NCBI GenBank assembly: GCA_014218235.1 | Contig: CM024761.1 | Span: 86,305,968-86,369,967 of the forward strand | Direction of reading: 5' to 3' | Length of the DNA stretch: 64,000 bases | Source: Colocasia esculenta | Lineage: Eukaryota; Streptophyta; Magnoliopsida; Alismatales; Araceae | Part shown: positions 34,121 through 45,698 of the stretch, piece by piece | Layout: every line of letters starts with the position of its first letter | Numbering within the stretch: the stretch's first letter is position 1 | Made by a program: the position numbers and the translations under genes | Notes under the pieces: generated by a model | The model's database searches: none | The model's input: only the letters and a program-made list of their open reading frames with translations | What the model was told of the DNA's origin: nothing

Positions 34121-34277
34121 CGCGACAGACACTTGTAAGGATCGCGACGGGGTCAGATCAGAACGCGACAGTGCCTTGTAAGGATCGGGATAGGCTTGTC
34201 TGATCAGGCAGGCAGTTCGTGACGGGTTCATATGAAGAAGGCGACAGGGCTGTCAAACCCGGGGGTCAGGTCGTGAC
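34121..34277. repeat. CGCGAC array in G3 5' LTR
   Basis: CGCGAC or near relics at 34121, 34143, 34164, 34186, 34218, 34240, 34272: spacing 22-21-22-32-22-32. Reverse-orientation GTCGCG copies follow at 34287 and 34351. Confidence 0.9.
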
Positions 34278-35426
34278 GGCGGTCCTGTCGCGATCAGATC
34301 ACGACGAAAGTTCATATCACGCTCTGTCTGAGAATGTGGCCTATCGGGCTGTCGCGTTCTCTGGTCCTTGGCCTGAGCCCGACAGAGAAGGGACAATGCT
34401 TTGGCTTGCAGACCAGACTTTCTCTGTTTTGACACAGGATTGTTCATAAATTAAGAACAAATTCTACAGTGCAGGAAAATTGCAAAACTAGTTTTAATCG
34501 GATCTAGACATGCATGGGTACTTCCAGTAAATCAGAATCAGAAAGCAACGAAGGTTTCCACATGGTTTAATAAGGAGCATTCATGATGAACATAGAACTG
34601 TGTACAGTTGGGATAAACGAATTAATTTGCATGATAGGGTTGATGGAAATTAGGGCTTTTCAGGGGCAAATGAAACCTAACATCCATCAGAATCATCAAT
34701 AAAAATTTTGTGGCATGAGATTAAGTGTAGAAGGAGAATAAGATTTAATAAGGGGCTTCGGGGTAAAGATAAGTGCAGAACTTCGAAAATCAAGAAGTAA
34801 ATATTGACTAAATGATAAATCATGAAACTTGAGAGTATTGTTCCTGATGATTGGGACAACCTACAGACAAAATTTTAGGATTTTTGCTCGTAAGAATGCC
34901 TACCTTTGATCGTTTTCCTCTTCTAGGTTAAGACTTGAAGAACTCAGGTTGAGGGCTTGAGAACTCCTTTCTCCCACGAGATCTCCACCTCCTTGGCTCT
35001 TTCCCTCAACCAAGAATCCCTTGGCACGAGCTAGGGCTGGCCTTGGGGTGAATAAGAGAGTATTTAAGCTCTTTCCTTTTCAATTTCCTAATAGGACTCA
35101 AATTCCTATTAATTTTGAGATTTCCTATTCTCTACCTTCCTTCTAAGCATTCCCCATCCTAATTGAGTTGAGATAAGAGCCAAATTCATGGCCAATCAAT
35201 TATGGTAGGTTTAGGATTCCAAATATAACTCAATTTGCTTATTTAATGTATTAAGTACCCCTTTTCTAATTAGGTAATAATTAAATTACGAATTTAGGGT
35301 ATTTTCCCATTATTCTATTTTTAAAAATTCCCATTTTGGCCCACTAAATTCTATTGGGTCAATTTAATAAAGCTCAATACTTCTTTTCATTTAATGGGTT
35401 TTATTTAATTCTCTTTCCATTAATTT

Positions 35427-36241
35427 TGGAAGGCGTCAATTTCATTGGTGATCTACCTTTTAACCAGGCTCAGTTTCTTCACTCCTTCAACTTACAGGTT
35501 TCGGCTACCAGGAAGGCTCCAATTTTGGTCAAGTGGGTTCCTCCGTCCTCTGATTACAGTCTTAACGTGGATGGTGCCTCGAAGGGCAACCCGGGCATCA
35601 GTGGGGGTGGCGGCTGTGTCAGGGATTCTAGAGGCAATCTCTTATGTGCCTTTGCATTTTCGTATGGTATTGGTAGCAGTATTGTGGCAGAGTCAAGGGC
35701 GATCCATGATGGATTACGGTTATCCTTGGAGCGACATTATCCGATTTCGGTATATATTCTGATTCTGCTGTTATCTTAGAGCTATCTCAGTTGGGCAAGC
35801 TCCTCATTGGGCGGTCTTCCCTTGGTGGCGCGTATTTTGACATGATCCGTATCCTCAATCCGAAATTGGTGCATACCTATAGGGAGGGTAACCAGGTAGC
35901 TGACTCGTTAGCCAACTTTGCATGTACTAATGAGTCATGTCTAGTTTTCTCCGAGCTTAGTGAGCTTCCTTTTAATGCTCGGGGTGCCTTATTGGTGGAT
36001 CGGCTAGGCTTACCTAGTTTTAGACAGCCTTGATCTTCATTCTTTCTCTTGGTTTTTCTTTTGGTTGTTGGTGGAGATCTCTCTTGGAGTCGGGTGTAAG
36101 CTTCCTCACTTTTTTTATGGGAATAAAATCTACCCCTTTGGTGTTCGCCGGGTGGAGTGAGAACACCTTCTCCTACTGGGAGGGGGTGCACTCTGCCTGT
36201 CGCTGACCCATTGGCGGCTTTTAAAAAAAAAAAAAAAAAAA
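35427..36241 (+). mobile_element. 5'-truncated L1-type LINE 3' end (815 bp)
   Basis: Absent from the matching position of the other G3 LTR (CATTAATTTCCTATG near 27786). Ends in an 18-base A tail (about 36223-36241). It carries only the terminal RNase H of a plant LINE and a 3' UTR. The target duplication is unclear: AATT on each side at most, with one T lost. Truncation at the 5' end and an A tail are usual for target-primed insertion. Confidence 0.88.
35430..36032 (+). pseudogene. LINE-encoded RNase H domain
   Basis: Plant reverse-transcriptase-like RNase H: 'LNVDGASKGNPGISGGGGCV' with the first Asp near 35570, 'VAESRAIHDGLRLSLE' with Glu, then after a one-base frameshift near 35750 'YSDSAVILELSQL' with Asp and 'GNQVADSLANFA' with the last Asp. 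All four catalytic acids are present, so one indel is the main lesion. It ends at 36032 ('GLPSFRQP'). The upstream RT and endonuclease are absent. Confidence 0.85.
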
Positions 36242-36325
36242 TTCCTATGTAATTTATTTTCTTTTATTTGATTTAATATTATGTAAATTTTTATTTTGTT
36301 TAAAAATTCATGTTGCTACACGACG

Positions 36326-39257
36326 TGCCAGCTGTCGCATTCACTTGAGTCGCCTGCATGCTTGTCATGTGGTCTGGAGGCTGTCTGCCTATCAGCAAGT
36401 CTGTTAGAACTTGTGGGAAGGTGACAACTTGCCTGTCGCGTTCTTATTATGAACGCGACGCCTAGCTTGTCACGACCTCAGTTCTGAGGGCTTAAGCTAG
36501 GTGACCCTCCTTTCTTCTCCTTCTTTTCCTTTCTTCTTCCCTCCTCCTCTCCGCGAAGGGGAAGCTTCCCTCGGCTCTCTCTGGTGGTTTGGTCGTGGTG
36601 GAGTCGTCGGTGAGCTTGTGACGAAGAGGCGGAGCGACGTGGAGTGAGGCGGAGGCGACCGAGGCTTCGTGAAGGCCCATTTGGGTTTGCTTCTTCGTTC
36701 TCTGTAGGGATCTCTTGTTCCCATACCTGTTAGTGTCAATGGAGCTTAATTTTGGGTGGTCCATTTCGTGCTCGTGAGCTTCCTTGTGGTTTCGCACGGA
36801 TGGACGCTTGCCGGTGGTGCTCCGTCTACGTGTTTAAATCTTCGTGCATGTTGTGTGTGGGAGAGGAGAGGTGGTGTGTTGCCCCACGAGACCTCTTTTA
36901 CTTGCTTTCATGGTATTCTCCCCTCCCCCTTTTGTTTGGATGTAGTGTTGTAGCTTGTGGGACCATGGGATGGCCCCAATGCGTGGTTCGGGCTTCCGTA
37001 TGAGGTCACGACAGGTTGGCTGTCGCGACACCAGACAGAAGGCAGCGGTTAACCTGTCACTTTCTGGTAGGGACAGGTTGGTCGTTGCGTTCCTCTCTAC
37101 TTTCTCTTTCTAGTTTCCGATCGTGGCGGAGGATGGCTCGTGTCCAAGTTGTTTAGAGGGAGGTCTCACCAACATGGCACGAGGCTTTTCCTTCGGTTTG
37201 GGGCCTTGCCTTGGTGGCCCCTTGGGGTGGGTCTTCCCCAAGGGCTCTGCCTTCAGATGAGAAATGCGAGGGGTCGATACGTCGTGTTTTGAATCTGAAG
37301 TCGACACCCTTTGTGTCACTTTCTGGTTGCGACAGGATCCATGTCGCATTCTTCCTTCAGGTCGCGACGGGGTCCTCTTCTCCTTCCGACTTTGGTGTTG
37401 TTGGCTGTGGTTTGTTGATCTATTTTGGGGTTCAGTCTTCTGATGCTGAACGCGACGGGTCGATACGTCGTGTTCATATCAGAAGTCGGCACCCTGGTTG
37501 TCGCGACCTGGTGGCGACAGGCTGGTTGTGGCTTTCTTGATCAGAAGGGGTCGTTCCTATGGTCTCGTTATGGTTGCTTGTGGTTCTGGCTATGGTTTTG
37601 TGTTCGGTTGGCCGACGGCCCTTCTGGGAGATTCCAGAGGGGGTGCCATGTGTGCCTGTGCCTGCTAGGCTTGTCTTTGTTACAAGCCAGCTGTGTCATT
37701 TCTGTGGTGGTTGCCCCGCTAGTTCTCTGTTTGCCCGGTGCTAGGCACTTGAGGGCTTGTCTACGATACAGGTTTTTACCGTTTCCTGGGACCCCCAACC
37801 CCGCGCGTCTGTTAGATGGAGTTCTCCGGGAGGCGGGCGTGCTCAAATCACGAACTTGGAGCAGAAGTGGAAAACGGTGGGGACAACGGGGTAGAGTCAT
37901 TTGTAGAGCTCTCTTAGTTAGTCTGGGTCTCTGAGGTGGTTCAGGCACTCGTCCGGTGCGGACCAGCTAGTCCTTCTCACTGCCTCACTTTGCGTTGGTT
38001 CCGGAGCCACTTAGGGAGGTCAGGCATGGGGCCGCAGCTCGGCCGGGCTGCAGTGGTTTGTGGTTGTGTTCTTGGTTGTGGCTCGCTAGCCTCACTCTAC
38101 CGGGGAGGTTGTAGGTGGGAGTCGGTGGCCGGCATGCAAGAGGGGTGGATTGTGTGTCCCTCTCTTAGCTGCCTATGGCGGTGGCTTGGTTGCTCTTGTT
38201 GTGATGGTGTTTCTCATGTTGTTTCTGAGATTGGGTTTCTCGTCACCCTAGTTTACACGGTGGTTGTAGCCTAGCCTTGTCTAGTTCTGTGGGTTTGGTT
38301 TGTTTGGCCTCGTGGGCCATGTTTGGTGGTTTTCGCTCTGCGGGTTCTCTCGGGGTGCCTGGTGCAGGCACCTAACTACTGTTTCGGTAACCCGCTCCTC
38401 GGTGCCATCCGTGGTAGCACCGGAGTGTGTAGTTCTCTGACCTCATCACGTGTCCGAGGTGCAAGGTGGTTCTGCTTGTGGGCCCTCGACCTTGTGGAGG
38501 TCTGAGATGGCTGTGCCTGTGGTGAGACGATGCTTCTTACGTGGTTGCTCGGTGTCTCTCGTGGTGACACCTGGTTGTTTCTTCCCGACCTCATAGAGGT
38601 CCGAGATGTTGGTGCTTGTGTCGTGAGACTCTGGTCTCACATGGTTGCTCCGGTGTTTCGTGAGCTCCTTTGTCTGTGCCGAGGTGTTGCTTCCACATTG
38701 TGTTGACTCCGCTAGTTCTGCGGGAGTCATCTTTGGCCTGACCCGGGTTGTGGTCGAGGCGTTTCTCGCTTTACTACTTTCTAGAGTAGTTTTGCTTCCG
38801 CTTGTTGGAGTTCCTGCTGCTCTGGCTGGTAAGGGACTAGTTATCCCTACTGAGCCTTGTTCACGAGGCTCAGCCCCCTACTTTCTTCAGGTAGGGACTC
38901 ACTGTCGCAAGAGTTCATTGCCGGACAGTCGTGGTGGCGGCTTGTCCGCCGTGCGTTGCCAGCAGTGTGAGTTGTGAGCGTGAGTGCTCTTTGTACCGTG
39001 AGTTGAGAGTGGCCTTTTTGCAAGTCCTCAGGGTATGCCCCTTAAGGACTGCACCTTTCTTTCTGTGCCTGTACTTTTATTTGGGACATGTTGTACATAT
39101 TTTCTTTATTAATGTACGAACTTTCTTGTTATAGTTATTTGAATTCATTGCTTATCTCACAGGACTAAATTCTAACCCTTCTGGGTCTTCAGATCCGTGG
39201 GTGGCGGGATGACCTTCTGGGTCCTTGGCAAGGGGTTTTGGAGGTCGGGTCGTTACA
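36326..39257 (+). repeat. G2 5' LTR, piece 2
   Basis: Continues 24687-24872 after the CGACG duplication and ends GGTCGTTACA. Strongly G/T-rich on the plus strand, with many GTCGCG/CGCGAC motifs (36316-36480, 37010-37095, 37270-37520). Numerous small frames on both strands are by-products of composition. No gene recognised. Confidence 0.9.
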
Positions 39258-42200
39258 GTGGTATCAGAGCTCAGGGGTCCAACGAGATTTGTAATGAGTT
39301 AATAACTATGGTTGTCCCAAAGAAAGGTACTAGTACGCTACTGGCCCGTCTGTGTAGAGTTGCTTTTAGGTGAGCATCCAGTTCCTTGTTGCAGGTGGCT
39401 AGCTTTCCAACAGGATCTGAGTGTGAGCTGCAGGAGAGTGTCACTGTTGTTGCTGGGTGCACATGCCGCGAGCGTGGTTGCTGGTTCGCTCGTGCTGCGG
39501 TTGGGTTCGTCGTTGGCCTGCACGTCCATGTGGGTGTGTCGCGAAGGCTGAGACAGCCTACGTGTGGTGTGGCCTTCACCGGTGCAGGGTTGTGGTTTCC
39601 GGAACCGGTCGAAGGTGTCCTTGCCTTGTTGGCTGTCCCCTTGTTGTTGGGGTGTGTCCTTATTGAATGTCCCCTTGTTGTTGGGGTGTGTGTTATGTTG
39701 GCTGTGTGTTTGGCCTTGTGTGTCTGTGCGCCTTTGGGCGCTGTGCTCTGCTCAGTCGGCGTCTTTGCTCGAGCTAAGCAGATGCTTGTGTGCCATGTTG
39801 TGCCGCTGGTTGAGCGTTGTCACACCTGTTTGTGGTTGTTGCCGGCTTTGTGCTGGCTGTTTAGGAACTATAGCGAGGTGTTCCCAGAGTTCTTCTCTGT
39901 CGGTTCTGGTGGAGGTGAGGTTTTTCCAAGAACTTTGTTATGCTCGTTTCAGGTTGTTGCGGCGTTGCCCTCTGGGTTGCGGTGCATCGCTTGGTTGCCC
40001 TGTGTTCTGATGAGGTTTCCCTGAGCTGTTTGTTGTTGTCCTGGTGAGGGTTCCTCTCAGGACTGTTCTGGCTTATTTCTGCCGATTGTTGCACTACCTT
40101 GGGGTTGAGGTATGTTGTTGTTGTGTTGGCCAGTGTGTTCTGGTGATATTTTCCCAGAACGGCGCCTTGGTGGTTCTGGTGGAAGTTCTCCCCGAACCAG
40201 ATTGTGTTGCTTCCGCTTTCTGTTGTGTTCTCTCTGTTGGCCGTTTGGTTGAGCTGCGTTTTGGTGATATTTTTCCCAGAACGGCTCTTGGCGCTTTTGG
40301 TGGAGGTTCACTACAAAGTGCCTTGCATTGTTTTGGCTGTCGTTGCTCTCTCTTTGTGGGGATGAGCTGTCGCTGTTGCCTATTTTACTATCCGTGTTCA
40401 GTCTGCCTGGGCGTTTTCGGTCAAGGTGTGGTGCGTTTGACTGTGTGTCTGGCTGTTGTGCTGGCCAGGTTGTCTTCTTGTTCATTTTTGAGTTTCTCGG
40501 CTGCGTTGGTGGGACTTTGTGTGTCCCTGTGGTCGAGTGGTTTGATTCGTTTCTCGCGCCCTGCGTGCTCTCCCAGATGGTAGTTTGGTGAGTGCAGTGG
40601 GTGTTTGGTTGGCTGTGCCTCATGGGTGAGTGCTAACCTTGTGTGATGTTTTCTCCTTTGTGTGAGGAAGAGGTAGGTTGTGTGCCTCCTTCTGTTTTCC
40701 AGGGTTGCTCAGGGTGGTGGTGCTTTCACATGGCATTTGATGCCGTGTCGCGCACCGTCGCAACCTTTATGGCGAAGTTCCCTCCCTCGTACTGTCGTGA
40801 GGATGAGTTGGTTGCTCACCTCTTGCGCGTTGTTTTCCTTATGGTGCGATAGGTTGTGGTGACCTATTGTCCCGTCACTTGCCATGCTGGTTTCTTGTTT
40901 CCTGATTGGACGATGTAGGACAGCGTGCCCTGTGTTTAGTGTGAGGTGGCACTAATTTTCTTCTATCTAGCTTGCTTGTGCAAGCATGTTTTTCAGTGCT
41001 TGTTATGTGTGCCTCGGCTGTGCTTGGAGGTACTTGTCGTTGTTTGGTGTGTGGCCCTCTCTACCTGTGGTGGTAGGAGCGATGCCTTGTGTTTGTGTGC
41101 TTCTAAGAGCGAACGTGGTTGTTGCGCTTTTGAAGTTGCTGGATTTCCATGTGTTTCCCTTGTGGGTCTCTAGTGGAGAGTCCCTTCGGTTGGCCTTGAG
41201 TCTTTTCAGGCCGTTGGTGCAGTCGTGTGCTGCACCTTGAGTGTTTTCTTTCGATGTTCTGTGTCTTTGCGCCTTAAGGGTTCGGGGCCGGTGTAGGCCT
41301 GTTCTACCCATATAGGCTTGAGGTTTCTTGCATGTGGCTTTTGGCAGGCCTCTTGCGGAGAGTCCTTCCTGTTAGCCGTGCTGTTTCGACCTGTTGTGCA
41401 ATGGTGTTGCTTCTTGTCGAGTTTTAGTGCTGGTGGTGGCACCCTGTGCTCATGCTCGAGTGATTGTTTCGTGCCGTCTAGAGCCTTGGTGCATTGTGAT
41501 ATGTCTTGGGTGGCTCCTGGTGCTTGTGTTAGCACCGTGGGTTGTGCTATTTTCCCTGATCGTGAGCTCCATGTGTCGTTTCGCGAGTTTGCTCAGTGTC
41601 GGAGGCGTGGAGCTTTCCGCCTTGTGACACTTTGTGCTAGCCAATGTCATGTGGTCGTACCATTACCGTTGTGGGATGGCTGCTTTGCCTTGTCTAGGTA
41701 GCCCTATCGGTGGTATGCCAGGCTTTGGTCGTGGCCTGTGTCCGGGTTTCCCTCTCACTTTGCGAAGTGAGTGTGTTTAGTTGGGGTACCCTACTTCAGT
41801 TTTGGTCCCTTTGAGGTCGCGTGTTGCTTTCGACCTTTAGAGTTGTTTCATTTCTCCGTGCAGGTTAGCCGACGTCTTGTGTTGCTTGGCTTTGCCAACC
41901 TCAGACGTCTTTCCTAGTTTTATCTCTGCGCGTATGCCTGTGGAGCATTTGGTTTAGTTTTTTGTGGCTCCACAGTTGTCGTGTGTCCTTGTCAGACCAC
42001 GAGGACGATCTGGTAGAGATCGAGTGGTACCGGTGGACATTGTCCTACGTGCCGTGGTGTTCTCCACGTGCATGCTATCCCTTGGTTTTGGGTCACCCCC
42101 TAAGAATCTCTCGTTTGGCCTTACTATAGGTGCTAGCTGTCGCTAGCTGTGTGGAGCCATCAAGCGGAGTCTTGCGGATGACTTCTTGGTGTTTTCCTCG

Positions 42201-42572
42201 GTTGCCGTCAGTAGCTGGGACCTCTGTCTAGTTGTTGGTGACAGAGTGAGTTACTGACCGGTTGGTCTCAATAGTGTGGTCTGTTGAGGGTTCAGTCGCG
42301 GGGTTTTCCGACTGGCGGTTTTTGTGTTTTCTGGTCGGTTGGTGTGCACCGCGCATATGAGTTGCTGACATCCGATTGGGTGCTCCGTGTCGATTGGTGT
42401 GCACTTTGTGAGTTGTCGGATGTCTGGTTAGGCACTCCGTTTGCGGCGAGGTTGTGGTAGTCACCACCGGGAAGTCGTGGTATGACTTAGTGGTCCCTTG
42501 GCACTTGTTGTTTTCTCCGATCGGGTTTCGCCCTTGATTTTGAGGACGAAATTACTTTTTTGTTGGATGTAT
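39258..42572 (+). other. G2 interior, no recognisable gag or pol
   Basis: A short frame begins at 39309 (MVVPKKGTSTLLARLCRVAF), where gag would start. The rest is G/T-rich sequence without domains. It includes a 36-bp duplication with CCCCTTGTTGTTGGGGTGTG (39638-39690) and repeats of TGGTGATATTTTTCCCAGAA with GGTTCTGGTGGAGG-like tails (39880, 40140, 40262). Near the right end TTGAGGACGAAATTAC (42539-42554) recalls the pol 3' end of related gypsy elements, but no purine tract precedes the LTR. The 212-codon plus frame (39386) and 188-codon minus frame (40057) lack family features. Confidence 0.7.
39259..39270 (+). promoter_or_regulatory. primer-binding site of G2
   Basis: TGGTATCAGAGC, a perfect complement to the 3' end of initiator tRNA-Met, one base after the 5' LTR. 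It shows plus orientation. Confidence 0.93.
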
Positions 42573-45500
42573 TGTAACATCCCAGGTTTTGGCCTCATTG
42601 GTGTTGTTCTTGGGATCGCGACGGTTCCGACAGTCGCATTCTGAACACGACGTGCTCTGTGTCGCCTTCTAGTTTAGAAGGCGACGACCCTTGTGTCGTG
42701 TTCCCGTTGCCTTGGTTGTGTGCCACGTGTCCGCAGCGTAGGTGTGAAGGCGACGTGCCAGCTGTCTCGTTCACCTGAGTCGCCTACATGTGCGACACGT
42801 GGTCTGGAGGCTATCTGCCTATCAGCAAGTCTGTCAAAACTTGTGGGAAGGTGACAACTTGCCTTTCGTGTTCTTATTAGGAACATGACGCCTAGCTTGT
42901 CGCGACCTCAGTTCCGAGGGATTAAGCCAGGCGACCCTCCTTTCTTCTCCTTCTTTTCCTTTCTTCTTCCCTCCTCCTCTACGAGGAAGGGAAGCTTCCC
43001 CCGGCTCTCTCTGATGGCTTGGGCATGGTGAAGTCGTCGGCGAGCTCGTGGCGGAGCAGCGGAGCGTCGTGGAGTGAGGAGGAGGCGGCCGAGGCTTCGT
43101 GAAGGCCCATTTGGGTTTGCTTCTTCGTTCTCTGTAGGGTTCTCTTGTTCCCATACCTGTTAGTGTAGATGGAGCTTAGTTTTGGGTGTCCATTCGGTGC
43201 TCGTGAGTTTCCTTATGGTTTCTCACGGATGGACGCTTGCCGGTGGTGCTCCGTCTACATGTTTAAAGCTTTGTGCATGTTGTGTGTGGGCGAGGAGAGG
43301 TGGTGTGTTGCCCCTCGAGCCCTCTTTTACTTGTTTTCATGGTATGTTCCCCTCCCCCTTTTGTTCGGATGTAGTATTGTAGCTTGTGGGACCATGGGAT
43401 GGCCCTAATGCGAGGTTCAGGCTTCTGTCTGAGGTCGCGACAGGTTGGCTGTCGCGACACCAGACAGAAGGCAGCGGGTAACCTGTCGCTTTCTGGTAGC
43501 GACAGGTTGGTCGTCGCGTTCCCCTCTGCTTTTTGTTTCCAGTTTTCAATCATGGCGGAGGATGGCTCGTGTCCAAGTTGTTTAGAGGGAGGTCTCACCA
43601 ACTTGGCACGAGGCTTTTCCTTCGGTTTGGGGCCTTGCCTTGGTGGCCCCTTGGGGTGTGGGTCTTGGGGTGGGTCTGCCCCAAGGGCTCTACCTTCAGA
43701 TGTGGAACGCGACGGGTCGATACGTCACGTTCTGAATCTGAAGGCGACACCCTTTGTGTCACTTTCTAGTTGTGACAGGATCCATGTCGCGTTCTTCCTT
43801 CGGGTCGCGACGGGGTCCTCGTCGCCTTCCGACTTTGGTGTTGTTGGCTGCGGTTTGTTGATCTGTTTTGGGGTTTAGTCTTCTGATGCTAAACGCGACG
43901 AGTCGATACATCGTGTTCATACTAGAAGGCGGCACCCTGGTTTTCGCGACCTGGTGGCGACAGATGGTTGTCGCTTTCTTGATCAGAAGGCGACGTTCCT
44001 GTGGTCGCATTATGGTTGCTTGTGGTTCTGGCTGTGGTTTTGTATCCGGTTAGCTGACAACCCTTCTGGGGAATTCCGGAGGGGGTGCCGTGCGTGCTTG
44101 TGCCTGCTAGGCTTGTCTTGTTTACAAACCATCTGTGTCGTTTCTGTGGTGGTTGCCCCACAAGTTCTCTGTTCGCCCGGTGCTAGGCACTTGAGGGCTT
44201 GTCCGCAAGACAGGTTGTTACTGTTTCCTGGGACCCCCAGCGCCGCGCGTCTGTTAGAGGGAGTTCTCCGGGTGACGGGCGTGCTCAAGTAATGAACTTG
44301 GAGCAGAAGGGGAAAACGGTGGGGATAGCAGCATAGAGTTGTTTGGAGAGCTCTCTTAGCTGGTCTGGGTCTCTGAGGTGGTTCAGGCACGCGTCCGGTG
44401 CGGACCAGCTAGTCCTTCTCACTGCCTCACTCTGCGTTGGTTCCGGAGCCACATAGGGAGGTCAGGTGTGGGGCCGCAGCTCGGCCAGGCTGCGGTGGTT
44501 TGTGGTTGTGTTCTTGGCTGCGGCGCGCTATCCTCACTCTACCAGGGAGGTTGTAGGCGGGAGTCAGCAGCCGGCGTGCGAGAGGGGTGGACTATGTGTC
44601 CCTCTCTTAGCTGCATGTGGTGGTGGCTTGGTTGCTCTTGTTGTGATAGTGTATCTCACGCTATTTCTGAGATTGGGTTTCTCGTCGCTCAAGTTTACAC
44701 GGTAGTTGTAGCCTAGCTGTGTCTAGTTCTGTGGGTTTGGTTTGTTTGGCCTCGTGGGCTGTGTTTGGTGGTTTCCGCTCTGCGGGTTCTCTTGGGGTTC
44801 CAGCTGTAGGTACCCAACTGCTGTTTAGGTAACCCGTTCCTTGGTGCTGTCTGTGCTGGCACCGGAGTGGGTAGTTCCCTAACCTTGTCGTGTGTCCGAG
44901 GTGCAGGGTGGTTCTGCCTGTGGGCCCTCGACCTTGTGGAGGTCTGAGGTGGCCGTGCCTACGGTGTGACGGTGCTTCTCATGTGGTTGCTCGGTGTCTC
45001 TCGTGGTGACACCTGGTTGTTCCTTCCTGACCTCGTGGAGGTCCGGGATGTTGGTGCTTGTGTCTCACGTGGTTGCTCCGGTGTTCCGTGAGCTCCTTTG
45101 TCTCGGTGGGTGTGTGCCGAGGTGTTGCTTTCACATTGTGTTGACTCCGCTGGTTCTGCAGGAGTCATCTTTGGCCTGACCCGGGTTATGGTCGAGGCGT
45201 TTCCCGCTTTACTGCTTTGTAGAGTAGTTTAGCTTCTACTTGTTGGAGTTACTACTGCTTTGGCTAGTAAGGGACTAGTCATCTCTACTGAGCCTTGTTC
45301 GTGACACTCACCCCCCTACTCTCTTCAGGTAGGGACTCACTGTCGCAGGAGTTCGTTGTCGGACGGTCGTGGTGGCAGCTTGTTCGCCGTGCGTTGCCAG
45401 CAGTGTGAGTTGTGAGCATGAGTGCTCTTTGTACCGTGAGTTGAGAGTGGCCTTTTTGCAAGTCCTCGGGGTATGCCCCTTAGGGACTGCACCTTTCTTT

Positions 45501-45698
45501 TTGTACCTGTACTTTTATTTGGGACATGTTGTACATATTTTCCTTATTAATGTACGAACTTTTTTGTTATAGTTATTTGAATTCATTGCTTATCTCACTA
45601 GACTAAATTCTAACCCTTCCGGGTCTTGGGATCTGTGGGTGGCGGCACGACCTTCGAGGTCTCTGGCGGGGGGGGGTCCGTGAGGTCGGGTCGTTATA
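42573..45698 (+). repeat. G2 3' LTR (3126 bp)
   Basis: TGTAACATCCCAGG to GGTCGTTATA. About nine in ten bases match the 5' LTR over the aligned stretches I read. It retains CpG sites better than the 5' copy (for example GTCGCGACA-N7-TGTCGCGAC at 43434-43458, where the other copy has GTCACGACA). A run of ten Gs lies at about 45668-45676. Confidence 0.92.
43434..43458. repeat. perfect 9-bp inverted repeat GTCGCGACA / TGTCGCGAC
   Basis: Stems separated by 7 nt (GGTTGGC), able to form a hairpin; each stem also holds the palindrome GTCGCGAC. Confidence 0.85.

Larger units (their letters stand above)
24873..36320 (-). mobile_element. Ty3/gypsy chromovirus-like element G3, inserted in the G2 5' LTR
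   Basis: Flanked by perfect CGACG duplications (24868-24872 and 36321-36325). On the minus strand: 5' LTR 36320-32502, primer site 32495-32484, gag from 32299, protease, RT, RNase H, integrase and chromodomain-like tail to about 27925, polypurine tract, 3' LTR 27871-24873. LTR lengths are 2999 bp and 3819 bp; removing the 815-bp LINE from the latter leaves 3004. The LTRs look about 90% identical over the first 250 bp by eye. The element is complete in layout but pol has many stops. Confidence 0.93.
32502..36320 (-). repeat. G3 5' LTR, interrupted by a LINE
   Basis: Plus-strand edges TGTCACGCCCC and TTGCTACA. Pairs with 24873-27871 along its length except for 35427-36241. It has its own CGCGAC array (34121-34277) and a minus-strand TTAAATAC box near 35065. 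Confidence 0.93.
24687..45698 (+). mobile_element. non-autonomous gypsy-type element G2 (LARD-like), inserted in G1
   Basis: Interrupts the G1 5' LTR, with near-perfect 5-bp target duplications GTTTG (24682-24686) and GTTTT (45699-45703). Two long LTRs of 3118 bp (once G3 is removed) and 3126 bp begin TGTAACATCCC and end GGTCGTTACA or GGTCGTTATA. A primer-binding site follows the 5' LTR. The 3.3-kb interior has no recognisable gag or pol. Long LTRs with a non-coding interior define a LARD; replication would depend on a related autonomous element. The 3' LTR end is CA-to-TA decayed. Confidence 0.88.

Noticed and set aside
37425..38274. Several 110-170 codon frames in the G2 LTR
   Set aside because: They lie inside an LTR, differ between the two LTR copies by shifts and stops, and show no motif.
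39259..39270. tRNA-like TGGTATCAGAGC strings (also 50930, 32484)
   Set aside because: Only the 12-base primer complement is present next to LTR ends; no cloverleaf follows, so not tRNA genes.
39386..40024. 212-codon Cys/Leu/Val-rich plus-strand frame in G2
   Set aside because: Composition artefact of G/T-rich DNA; no domain, no partner copy and overlaps DNA repeats.
40057..40623. 188-codon Asn/Gln/His-rich minus-strand frame in G2
   Set aside because: Complement of the same G/T-rich sequence; low-complexity and featureless.
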